NCBI GenBank assembly: GCA_032622095.1
Contig: CP136068.1
Coordinates: 5,059,314 to 5,123,313 of the forward strand
Direction: 5' to 3'
DNA length: 64,000 nt
From: Siphonodentalium dalli
Lineage: Eukaryota > Mollusca > Scaphopoda > Gadilida > Siphonodentaliidae
Shown here piece by piece: positions 22,394 to 33,900 of the stretch. Made by a program: the position numbers and the translations under genes. The notes under the pieces were generated by a model. That model was not told the DNA's origin, ran no database searches, and worked only from the letters and a program-made list of their open reading frames with translations. Numbering within the stretch: the first letter of the stretch is position 1; each line of letters begins with the position of its first letter.

Positions 22394-22790
22394 GGCGACA
22401 CCAATTTTTAAGTCCGGTTTACGAACACCTCCTACAACTTTTTTTCCATTTCATGAAATTTTTTTTTACTTGTTTGTCCCAAATTTTTTTTACACGCGTA
22501 CTGATTTTCATGTGCTGTCGCATCCGGTTCTGCTTATGATCATTTGCAGATCCATATTTTCATGTATTTCATGACAAGAAATGTCTTGTTTGGTTCAGAA
22601 TTTCATTCGAAAAGTTTTTTTCACAATTTTTGTAAAATTTATGTAAAATTTCAAGATTTACTTGATATAAATTGGGGGGGGGGGGGGGACAATTTTTTTT
22701 ATTTTTATTTTTTTCCCCTCCTGCATCTACTTTTTTTCTCCCCACATCAGCCCACATGTTCGTAAACCAGACTTAAACATTGGTGTCGCC
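22394..22790 (-). mobile_element. PIF/Harbinger-like MITE, copy 2 (inverted relative to copy 1)
   Basis: The ends GGCGACACCAATTTTTAAGT and ACTTAAACATTGGTGTCGCC form the terminal inverted repeat. TAA flanks both sides (22391-22393 and 22791-22793), fitting a TWA target. The interior is the reverse complement of the copy at 15028-15405, including the CGCATCCGGTTCTGC and TCCTGCATCTACTTTTTTTC segments. It carries a G run near 22674-22688. Confidence 0.88.
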
Positions 22791-22794
22791 TAAT

Positions 22795-23060
22795 AGACAT
22801 TTAAACTTTGAAAATTGTAGGTTTCCGGATGATAACTTCAGTTTGTGTGATCATATCTGAACCAAATGTGGTATGTAAGTTTATCAGACCAAAATACAGG
22901 TCAAGTTCGAATATAGGTGTGCTCCGCTCATTTTTGCGAGAGTTATGGCCCTTTTTCGACTTAGAATCGTGTTAATTTCTGGTTTCCGCATCATAATTTT
23001 AGTTTGTGTGATCAAATCTGAATCAAATTTGGTATGATAGTTTATTATCCACCATTTCAT
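22795..23060. repeat. Diverged tandem pair of a dispersed repeat
   Basis: Two units about 175 bases apart share GGTTTCCGGATGATAA / GGTTTCCGCATCATAA, then CAGTTTGTGTGATCA, a TCTGAACCAAA-like word and TTTGGTATG. The phrase GAGTTATGGCCC between them recalls dispersed repeat family 2. Confidence 0.6.
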
Positions 23061-24389
23061 GGGACACTGGTTGGATTGTTCTGAAATGTAGTATCGGATT
23101 TAGGGGACCTTGATATATTTTTCAGACAAGCTGATGCCCCAAAGAAGCCACCTTTTCTCACATTTGCTGAAATAGTATCCAAAACATCAACATATCAAGA
23201 GCCATTAGACTGAATTAGATAAAAATATATCACTTGGGTCTGTTTAAGCTGGAAAATACTCAAAATTTGTATAATTTTCTGCTATTATATCTGCATACTA
23301 GCCTTTTTGCTGAATCGTGAATGGCGGTTATATTGCCGTGTGAAATCCTAGTACCAGATAACATTGGGTATGTACATGTATATAGCATACCACCTGAAAA
23401 TGGCTTGAATATCACATACCAAAGCGGGGTGGGGGTGTGTGTGACACCCTCCTTGATCATAGTCTGTATTCTACAGGGTATGTTAACTGTTTCGAGTTGG
23501 TGCAATTAATGTGATTGTTTAATCTCTACCATCTGAAATCTATTTATAGCATATTTTGCTATCTGATCAATATTGCTACTTAGTACTGATATAAAACTGG
23601 ATAAAGATGGTGTGTCTCTTTCCCGAATGTTCTGTTTACATGTACATTTGGGGGTTTATGAGTCAAATAATATCAGACAACATGTCCTTCTAACACTAAG
23701 AAATAATATGTTCTTATGAACCAGGACAAAATATGACTATTTCTGGAGCATTACAGCACATTATTACAAATCTATATTTGTAAGCAGTAAGATAATGACA
23801 GGAAACATGTCCTCAGACTAAGAAATAATTTTTTGGTGTGTATTTCACACCACAGCTCATGTGTATACTCACATTAGTTTATGTCATTCAAAGGGAGAAA
23901 CCCATTTAGAAAGTTTAAATGAGACAAAACTACCTCACTGTAGATGTAGTTGCAAGGTACAACATGTACATGTATTCTGGTAAATGACATTGGAACTAAA
24001 ATAATGATTTTTGTGTCCACCGGTATGTCATGTACCGGTACTAGTATACATTGCAACTACATGTACATGTAACTTGCCTAACATACCATATACATGTATG
24101 AAGAGGGACTTTGCAAGTGTTTTTTAATCAAAATTTTAACCCAACTCTTGTTGTCAGTAAGTTTTAACCCATGCAGTTTAATGAGTTATATATTTTTATA
24201 TATTACATGTGTTTCTATACATGTATTTTATCTTTAGTTAGTTTGTTGTCCTTGAATAAACTTGTATTGCTGCACAATCAGTTTCCTTAATGTTCTATTA
24301 TACTAAAACAACTCCATTGATAACAATACCCCTGCATCCCATCAAAATCTACTTCATTGCCATCCTCATCATTTCACTTTGGTATCCCC
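23061..24389. other. Unassigned DNA inside the insertion
   Basis: No gene or RNA recognised. TACATGTA-type words continue (about 23365, 23635, 23955-24100). Short overlapping open frames on opposite strands carry no motif. Confidence 0.4.
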
Positions 24390-24610
24390 ACCCAGGTGTA
24401 CCTTGGTGTTATTCACCCAGGTGTTCCTTGGTGTTTCCTACCCATGTGTACCTTGGTGTTTTCTTACCCAGGTGTACCTTGGTGTTTTCTTACCCAGGTG
24501 TACCTTGGTGTTTTCTTACCCAGGTGTACCTTGGTGTTTTCCTGCCCAGGTGTACCTTGGTGTTTCCTTACCTGGGTGTACCTTGGGGTTTTCTAACCCA
24601 GGTGCATCTC
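24390..24610 (+). repeat. 26-27-bp tandem repeat (ACCCAGGTGTACCTTGGTGT), right subterminal region
   Basis: About eight units of ACCCAGGTGTACCTTGGTGT plus a short TTTTCTT-type spacer run in one orientation. At about 24612 the orientation flips, so this array faces the next one as an inverted repeat. Several frames stay open through it on both strands but have no coding signal. Confidence 0.9.
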
Positions 24611-24614
24611 AATG

Positions 24615-25137
24615 GGAAATCCACCTGGGTAAGAAAACACCAAGGTACACCGGCGTAAAAAAAACACCAAGGTATACCTGGGTTGGAAACATCAAGGTAC
24701 ACCTGGGTGGGGAACACCCAGGTAGGAAACACCAGGGTACACCTGGGTGAATAACACCAAGGTACACCTGGGTGGGAAACACCCAGGTAAGAAACACCAG
24801 GGTACACCTGGGTGAATAACACCAAGGTAACCTGGATGGGAAACACCCAGGTAGGAAACACCAGGGTACACCTGGGTAAATAACACCATGGTACACCTGG
24901 GTGGGGAAACACCCAGGTAGGAAACACCAGGGTAGACCTGGGTGGGAAACACCCAGGTAGGGTACACCTGGGTGTGGTCACCTGGGTAATTACACCCAGG
25001 TTTACCCATACCAGGGTTTTTATCCAGTTTCAGGTGGGTAAATCATGGTAAAACCCAGGTTTCGCGGGGTCTTAATGGTTGGTGGATGTCTTGGTAGATA
25101 GATTTTTACCTGGGTTTCGGCCCAAAAAACCTGGGTG
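24615..25137 (-). repeat. ACCTGGGT-motif array, opposite orientation, right subterminal region
   Basis: Units such as AACACCAAGGTACACCTGGG are the reverse complement of the preceding array. From about 24700 they combine into a larger period of about 66 bases (GGAAACACCCAGGTAGGAAA followed by CACCAGGGTACACCTGGGTG and AATAACACC). After 24975 the order decays, but ACCCAGGT and its complement remain frequent up to the terminal repeat. Confidence 0.88.
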
Positions 25138-25165
25138 GATTTACCCAGGTACATTTTTATATGGG
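25138..25165 (-). repeat. Right terminal inverted repeat of the 14.3-kb insertion
   Basis: Exact reverse complement of 10870-10897; it ends TATATGGG and is followed by the duplicated CA at 25166-25167. Confidence 0.93.
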
Positions 25166-27269
25166 CACATCTCATGTGGATTCACTGAGCCAGGAATGGT
25201 CTCCGTTAATTGTCACGAGGCAGTCTGCTCTCCTTGTCAGGCCTAGGATGTCACATCTCATGTGGATTCACTGAGCCAGGAATGGTCTCCGTTAATTGTT
25301 ACGAGGCAGTCTGCTCTCCTTGTCAGGCCAAGGATGTCACATCTCATGTGGATTCACTGAGTCAGGAATGGTCTCCATTAATTGTCACGAGGCAGTCTGC
25401 TGTCATTGTCAGGCCTAGGTATTCATCCCCCTTCTGATGTCACATCTCATGTGGATTCACTGAGCCAGAAATGGTATCCGTTAATTGTCACGAGGCAGTC
25501 TGCTCTCCTTGTCAGGCCTAGGTATTCATCCCCCCTCTGATGTCACATCTCATGTGGATTCACTGAGCCAGGAATGGTCTCCGTTAATTGTCACGAGGCA
25601 GTCTGCTCTCCTTGTCAGGCCTAGGTATTCATCCCCCCCCTCTGATGTCGCATCTCATGTGGATTCACTGAGGCAGGAATGGTCTCCATTAATTGTCACG
25701 AGGCAGTCTGCTCTCCATGTCAGGCCTAGGTATTCATCCCCTCTCTGATGTCACCTCTCATGTGGATTCACTGAGCCAGGAATGGTCTCCGTTAATTGTC
25801 ACGAGGCAGTCTGCTCTCCTTGTCAGGCCTAGGATGTCACATCTCATGTGGATTCACTGAGCCAGGAATGGTCTCCGTTAATTATCACGAGGCAGTCTGC
25901 TCTCCATGTCAGGCATAGGTATTCATCCCCCCTCTGATGTCGCATCTCATGTGGATTCACTGAGCCAGGAATGGTCTCCATTAATTGTCTCAAGGCAGTC
26001 TGCTCTCCTTGTCAGGCCTAGGTATTCATCCCCCCCTCTGATGTCACATCTCATGTGGATTCACTGAGCCAGGAATGGTCTCCATTAATTGTCACGAGGC
26101 AGTCTGCTCTCCTTGTCAGGCCTAGGTATTCATCCCCCCTCTGATGTCACATCTCATGTGGATTCACTGAGCCAGGAATGGTCTCCGTTAATTATCACGA
26201 GGCAGTCTGCTCTCCATGTCAGGCATAGGTATTCATCCCCCCTCTGATGTCGCATCTCATGTGGATTCACTGAGCCAGGAATGGTCTCCATTAATTGTCT
26301 CAAGGCAGTCTGCTCTCCTTGTCAGGCCTAGGTATTCATCCCCCCTCTGATGTCACATCTCATGTGGATTCACTGAGCCAGGAATGGTCTCCGTTAATTG
26401 TCACGAGGCAGTCTGCTCTCCTTGTCAGGCCTAGGTATTCATCCCCCCTCTGATGTCGCATCTCATGTGGATTCACTGAGCCAGGAATGGTCTCCGTTAA
26501 TTGTCACGAGGCAGTCTGCTCTCCATGTCAGGCATAGGTATTCATCCCCCCTCTGATGTCACATCTCATGTGGATTCACTGGGCCAGGAATGGTCTCCAT
26601 TAATTGTCTCGAGGCAGTCTGCTCTCCTTGTCAGGCCTAGGTATTCTTCCCCCCTCTGATGTCACATCTCATGTGGATTCACTGAGCCAGGAATGGTCTC
26701 CGTTAATTATCACGAGGCAGTCTGCTCTCCTTGTCAGGCCTAGGTATTCATCCCCCCTCTGATTTCGCATCTCATGTGGATTCACTGAGCCAGGAATGGT
26801 CTCCATTAATTGTCTCAAGGCAGTCTGCTCTCCTTGTCAGGCCTAGGTATTCATCCCCCCTCTGATGTCACATCTCATGTGGATTCACTGAGCCAGGAAT
26901 GGTCTCCATTAATTGTCTCAAGGCAGTCTGCTCTCCTTGTCAGGCCTAGGTATTCATCCCCCTCTGATGTCGCATCTTATGTGGATTCACGGAGTCAGGA
27001 ATGGTCTCCATTAATTGTCACGAGGCAGTCTGCTCTCCTTGTCAGGCCTAGGTATTCATCCCCCCTCTGATGTCACATCTCATGTGGATTCACTGAGCCA
27101 GGAATGGTCTCCGTTAATTGTCTCGAGGCAGTCTGCTTTCCATGTCAGGCCTAGGTATTCATCCCCCCTCTGATGTCACATCTCATGTGGATTCACTGAG
27201 CCAGGAAAGGTCTCCGTTAATTGTCACGAGGCAGTCTGCTCTCCTTGTCAGGCCTAGGTATTCATCCCC

Positions 27270-30200
27270 CCTCTGATGTCACATCTCATGTGGATTCACT
27301 GAGCCAGGAATGGTATCCGTTAATTGTCACGAGGCAGTCTGCTCTCCTTGTCAGGCCTAGGTATTCATCCCCCCTCTGATGTCACATCTCATGTGGATTC
27401 ACTGAGCCAGGAATGGTATCCATTAATTGTCACGAGGCAGTCTGCTCTCCTTGTCAGGCCTAGGTATTCATCCCCCCTCTGATGTCACATCTCATGTGGA
27501 TTCACTGAGCCAGGAATGGTCTCCGTTAATTGTCACGAGGCAGTCTGCACATCTCATGTGAATTCACTGAGCCAGGAATGGTCTCCGTTAATTGTCTCGA
27601 GGCAGTCTGCTCTCCTTGTCAGGCCTAGGTATTCATCCCCCCTCTGATGTCGCATCTCATGTGGATCCATTGAGTCAGGAATGGTCTCCATTAATTGTCA
27701 CGAGGCAGTCTGCTCTCCATGTCAGGCCTAGGTATTCATCCCCCTCTGATGTCGCATCTCATGTGGATTCACTGAGCCAGGAATGGTCTCCATTAATTGT
27801 CTCGAGGCAGTCTGCTCTCCTTTTCAGGCCTAGGTATTCATCCCCCCTCTGATGTCACATCTCATGTGGATTCACTGAGTCAGGAATGGTCTCCGTTAAT
27901 TGTCTCGAGGCAGTCTGATGTCGCATCTCATGTGGATTCACTGAGCCAGGAATGGTCTCCTTTAATTGTCACGAGGCAGTCTGCACATCTCATGTGAATT
28001 CACTGAGCCAGGAATGGTCTCCGTTAATTGTCTCGAGGCAGTCTGCTCTCCTTGTCAGGCCTAGGTATTCATCCCCCCTCTGATGTCGCATCTCATGTGG
28101 ATCCACTGAGTCAGGAATGGTCTCCATTAATTGTCACGAGGCAGTCTGCTCTCCATGTCAGGCCTAGGTATTCATCCCCCTCTGATGTCGCATCTCATGT
28201 GGATTCACTGAGCCAGGAATGGTCTCCATTAATTGTCTCGAGGCAGTCTGCTCTCCTTTTCAGGCCTAGGTATTCATCCCCCCTCTGATGTCACATCTCA
28301 TGTGGATTCACTGAGTCAGGAATGGTCTCCGTTAATTGTCTCGAGGCAGTCTGCTCTCCTTGTCAGGCCTAGGTATTCATCCCCCCTCTGATGTCGCATA
28401 TCATGTGGATTCACTGAGCCAGGAATGGTCTCCATTAATTGTCACGAGGCAGTCTGCTCTCCTTGTCAGGCCTAGGTATTCATCCCCTCACTCTGTTGTC
28501 ACATCTCATGTGGATTCACTGAGCCAGGAATGGTCTCCGTTAATTGTCACGAGGCAGTCTGCTCTCCTTGTCAGGCCTAGGTATTCATCCCCCCTCTGAT
28601 GTCGCATCTCATGTGGATTCACTGAGCCAGGAATGGTCTCCGTTAATTGTCACGAGGCAGTCTGCACATCTCATGTGAATTCACTGAGTCAGGAATGGTC
28701 TCCATTAATTGTCTCGAGGCAGTCTGCTCTCCTTGTCAGGCCTAGGTATTCATCCCCCCTCTGATGTCGCATCTCATGTGGATTCACTGAGCCAGGAATG
28801 GTCTCCATTAATTGTCACGAGGCAGTCTGCTCTCCTTGTCAGGCCTAGGTATTCATCCCCTCACTCTGATGTCGCATCTCATGTGAATTCACTGAGCCAG
28901 GAATGGTCTCCATTAATTGTCACGAGGCAGTCTGCTCTCCTTGTCAGGCCTAGGTATTCATCCCCTCACTCTGATGTCGCATCTCATGTGAATTCACTGA
29001 GCCAGGAATGGTCTCCATTAATTGTCACGAGGCAGTCTGCTCTCCTTGTCAGGCCTAGGTATTCATCCCCCCTCTGATGTCACATCTCATGTGGATTCAC
29101 TGAGCCAGGAATGGTCTCCGTTAATTGTCACGAGGCAGTCTGCTCTCCATGTCAGGCCTAGGTATTCATCCCCCCTCTGATGTCGCATCTCATGTGGATT
29201 CACTGAGCCAGGAATGGTCTCCATTAATTGTCACGAGGCAGTCTGCTCTCCTTGTCAGGCCTAGGTATTCATCCCCCTCTGATGTCGCATCTCATGTGGA
29301 TTCACTGAGCCAGGAATGGTCTCCATTAATTGTCACGAGGCAGTCTGCTCTCCTTGTCAGGCCTAGGTATTCATCCCCTCTCTGATGTCACATCTCATGT
29401 GGATTCACTGAGCCAGGAATGGTCTCCGTTAATTGTCTCGAGGCAGTCTGCTCTCCTTGTCAGGCCTAGGTATTCATCCCCCCTCTGATGTCGCATCTCA
29501 TGTGGATTCACTGAGCCAGGAATGGTCTCCGTTAATTATCACGAGGCAGTCTGCTCTCCTTGTCGGGCCTAGGTATTCATTCCCCCTCTGATGTCACATC
29601 TCATGTGGATTCACTGAGTCAGGAATGGTCTCCGTTAATTGTCACGAGGCAGTCTGCTCTCCCCCTCTGATGTCACATCTCATGTGGATTCACTGAGCCA
29701 GGAATGGTCTCCGTTAATTGTCACGAGGCAGTCTGCTCTCCTCGTCAGGCCTAGGTATTCATCCCCCCTCTGATGTCACATCTCATGTGGATTCACTGAG
29801 CCAGGAATGGTCTCCGTTAATTATCACGAGGCAGTCTGCTCTCCTTGTCAGGCCTAGGTATTCATCCCCTCACTCTGATGTCGCATCTCATGTGGATTCA
29901 CTGAGCCAGGAATGGTCTCCGTTAATTGTCACGAGGCAGTCTGTTCTCCTTGTCAGGCCTAGGTATTCATCCCCCCTCTGATGTCACATCTCATGTGGAT
30001 TCACTGAGCCAGGAATGGTCTCCATTAATTGTCACGAGGCAGTCTGCTCTCCTTGTCAGGCCTAGGTATTCATCCCCCCTCTGATGTCACATCTCATGTG
30101 GATTCACTGAGCCAGGAATGGTCTCCGTTAATTATCACGAGGCAGTCTGCTCTCCTTGTCAGGCCTAGGTATTCATCCCCTCACTCTGATGTCGCATCTC

Positions 30201-30968
30201 ATGTGGATTCACTGAGCCAGGAATGGTCTCCGTTAATTGTCACGAGGCAGTCTGCTGTCATTGTCAGGCCTAGGTATTCATCCCCCCTCTGATGTCACAT
30301 CTCATGTGGATTCACTGAGCCAGGAATGGTCTCCATTAATTGTCACGAGGCAGTCTGCTCTCCTTGTCAGGCCTAGGTATTCATCCCCCCTCTGATGTCA
30401 CAACTCATGTGGATTCACTGAGCCAGGAATGGTCTCCATTAATTGTCACGAGGCAGTCTGCTCTCCATGTCAGGCCTAGGTATTCATCCCCCTCTGATGT
30501 CACATCTCATGTGGATTCACTGAGCCAGGAATGGTCTCCATTAATTGTCACGAGGCAGTCTGATGTCGCATCTCATGTGGATTCACTGAGCCAGGAATGG
30601 TCTCCATTAATTGTCTCGAGGCAGTCTGCTCTCCTTGTCAGGCCTAGGTATTCATCCCCCCTCTGATGTCACATCTCATGTGGATTCACTGAGCCAGGAA
30701 TGGTCTCCGTTAATTATCACGAGGCAGTCTGCTCTCCATGTCAGGCCTAGGTATTCATCCCCCCTCTGATGTCGCTTCTCATGTGGATTCACTGAGCCAG
30801 GAATGGTCTCCATTAATTGTCTCGAGGCAGTCTGCTCTCCTTGTCAGGCCTAGGTATTCATCCCCCCTCTGATGTCGCATCTCATGTGGATTCACTGAGC
30901 CAGGAATGGTCTCCATTAATTGTCTCGAGGCAGTCTGCTCTCCTTGTCAGGCCTAGGTATTCATCCCC
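27270..30968. repeat. Higher-order repeat A1 (3,699 bp)
   Basis: About 36 satellite units in a fixed order that recurs from 30969 on. An internal 436-base subrepeat (starting at CAGTCTGCACATCTC near 27541 and 27977) and 311-base subrepeats (29718, 30029, 30340) occur in every copy. Confidence 0.87.
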
Positions 30969-33900
30969 CCTCTGATGTCACATCTCATGTGGATTCACTG
31001 AGCCAGGAATGGTATCCGTTAATTGTCACGAGGCAGTCTGCTCTCCTTGTCAGGCCTAGGTATTCATCCCCCCTCTGATGTCACATCTCATGTGGATTCA
31101 CTGAGCCAGGAATGGTATCCATTAATTGTCACGAGGCAGTCTGCTCTCCTTGTCAGGCCTAGGTATTCATCCCCCCTCTGATGTCACATCTCATGTGGAT
31201 TCACTGAGCCAGGAATGGTCTCCGTTAATTGTCACGAGGCAGTCTGCACATCTCATGTGAATTCACTGAGCCAGGAATGGTCTCCGTTAATTGTCTCGAG
31301 GCAGTCTGCTCTCCTTGTCAGGCCTAGGTATTCATCCCCCCTCTGATGTCGCATCTCATGTGGATCCACTGAGTCAGGAATGGTCTCCATTAATTGTCAC
31401 GAGGCAGTCTGCTCTCCATGTCAGGCCTAGGTATTCATCCCCCTCTGATGTCGCATCTCATGTGGATTCACTGAGCCAGGAATGGTCTCCATTAATTGTC
31501 TCGAGGCAGTCTGCTCTCCTTTTCAGGCCTAGGTATTCATCCCCCCTCTGATGTCACATCTCATGTGGATTCACTGAGTCAGGAATGGTCTCCGTTAATT
31601 GTCTCGAGGCAGTCTGATGTCGCATCTCATGTGGATTCACTGAGCCAGGAATGGTCTCCTTTAATTGTCACGAGGCAGTCTGCACATCTCATGTGAATTC
31701 ACTGAGCCAGGAATGGTCTCCGTTAATTGTCTCGAGGCAGTCTGCTCTCCTTGTCAGGCCTAGGTATTCATCCCCCCTCTGATGTCGCATCTCATGTGGA
31801 TCCACTGAGTCAGGAATGGTCTCCATTAATTGTCACGAGGCAGTCTGCTCTCCATGTCAGGCCTAGGTATTCATCCCCCTCTGATGTCGCATCTCATGTG
31901 GATTCACTGAGCCAGGAATGGTCTCCATTAATTGTCTCGAGGCAGTCTGCTCTCCTTTTCAGGCCTAGGTATTCATCCCCCCTCTGATGTCACATCTCAT
32001 GTGGATTCACTGAGTCAGGAATGGTCTCCGTTAATTGTCTCGAGGCAGTCTGCTCTCCTTGTCAGGCCTAGGTATTCATCCCCCCTCTGATGTCGCATAT
32101 CATGTAGATTCACTGAGCCAGGAATGGTCTCCATTAATTGTCACGAGGCAGTCTGCTCTCCTTGTCAGGCCTAGGTATTCATCCCCTCACTCTGTTGTCA
32201 CATCTCATGTGGATTCACTGAGCCAGGAATGGTCTCCGTTAATTGTCACGAGGCAGTCTGCTCTCCTTGTCAGGCCTAGGTATTCATCCCCCCTCTGATG
32301 TCGCATCTCATGTGGATTCACTGAGCCAGGAATGGTCTCCGTTAATTGTCACGAGGCAGTCTGCACATCTCATGTGAATTCACTGAGTCAGGAATGGTCT
32401 CCATTAATTGTCTCGAGGCAGTCTGCTCTCCTTGTCAGGCCTAGGTATTCATCCCCCCTCTGATGTCGCATCTCATGTGGATTCACTGAGCCAGGAATGG
32501 TCTCCATTAATTGTCACGAGGCAGTCTGCTCTCCTTGTCAGGCCTAGGTATTCATCCCCTCACTCTGATGTTGCATCTCATGTGAATTCACTGAGCCAGG
32601 AATGGTCTCCATTAATTGTCACGAGGCAGTCTGCTCTCCTTGTCAGGCCTAGGTATTCATCCCCTCACTCTGATGTCGCATCTCATGTGAATTCACTGAG
32701 CCAGGAATGGTCTCCATTAATTGTCACGAGGCAGTCTGCTCTCCTTGTCAGGCCTAGGTATTCATCCCCCCTCTGATGTCACATCTCATGTGGATTCACT
32801 GAGCCAGGAATGGTCTCCGTTAATTGTCACGAGGCAGTCTGCTCTCCATGTCAGGCCTAGGTATTCATCCCCCCTCTGATGTCGCATCTCATGTGGATTC
32901 ACTGAGCCAGGAATGGTCTCCATTAATTGTCACGAGGCAGTCTGCTCTCCTTGTCAGGCCTAGGTATTCATCCCCCTCTGATGTCGCATCTCATGTGGAT
33001 TCACTGAGCCAGGAATGGTCTCCATTAATTGTCACGAGGCAGTCTGCTCTCCTTGTCAGGCCTAGGTATTCATCCCCTCTCTGATGTCACATCTCATGTG
33101 GATTCACTGAGCCAGGAATGGTCTCCGTTAATTGTCTCGAGGCAGTCTGCTCTCCTTGTCAGGCCTAGGTATTCATCCCCCTTCTGATGTCGCATCTCAT
33201 GTGGATTCACTGAGCCAGGAATGGTCTCCGTTAATTATCACGAGGCAGTCTGCTCTCCTTGTCGGGCCTAGGTATTCATTCCCCCTCTGATGTCACATCT
33301 CATGTGGATTCACTGAGTCAGGAATGGTCTCCGTTAATTGTCACGAGGCAGTCTGCTCTCCCCCTCTGATGTCACATCTCATGTGGATTCACTGAGCCAG
33401 GAATGGTCTCCGTTAATTGTCACGAGGCAGTCTGCTCTCCTCGTCAGGCCTAGGTATTCATCCCCCCTCTGATGTCACATCTCATGTGGATTCACTGAGC
33501 CAGGAATGGTCTCCGTTAATTATCACGAGGCAGTCTGCTCTCCTTGTCAGGCCTAGGTATTCATCCCCTCACTCTGATGTCGCATCTCATGTGGATTCAC
33601 TGAGCCAGGAATGGTCTCCGTTAATTGTCACGAGGCAGTCTGTTCTCCTTGTCAGGCCTAGGTATTCATCCCCCCTCTGATGTCACATCTCATGTGGATT
33701 CACTGAGCCAGGAATGGTCTCCATTAATTGTCACGAGGCAGTCTGCTCTCCTTGTCAGGCCTAGGTATTCATCCCCCCTCTGATGTCACATCTCATGTGG
33801 ATTCACTGAGCCAGGAATGGTCTCCGTTAATTATCACGAGGCAGTCTGCTCTCCTTGTCAGGCCTAGGTATTCATCCCCCCTCTGATGTCGCATCTCATG

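Larger units (their letters stand above)
10870..25165. mobile_element. 14.3-kb TIR-bounded insertion inside the satellite array
   Basis: The ends are a perfect 28-base inverted repeat (10870-10897 and 25138-25165) starting CCCATATAAAAATG. The bases CA occur on both outer sides (10868-10869 and 25166-25167). Removing the insertion and one CA restores a normal 103-bp unit (CTGACGTCA joined to CATCTCATG), so the precise empty site can be read from the sequence. Behind each terminal repeat lie many copies of ACCCAGGT or its complement (to about 11165 at the left, from about 24391 at the right). No transposase-like frame is present; the interior is satellites, a LINE fragment and nested MITEs. A 2-bp duplication plus repeated subterminal motifs recalls CACTA/EnSpm elements, but the terminal bases are CCCAT rather than CACTA, so I leave it unclassified. 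Confidence 0.85.

Noticed and set aside
24290-25009. Several 79-137-codon frames with repeated GVPWCF or TQVYLGV
   Set aside because: They come from the 26-base ACCCAGGT tandem repeats and are open on both strands, so they are repeat artefacts.
10870-25165. Assignment of the 14.3-kb insertion to CACTA/EnSpm, Helitron or Maverick
   Set aside because: The 2-bp duplication and subterminal repeats suit CACTA, but the ends are CCCAT; Helitrons lack such TIRs and duplications; Mavericks make 6-bp duplications and encode polymerase and capsid genes, absent here.
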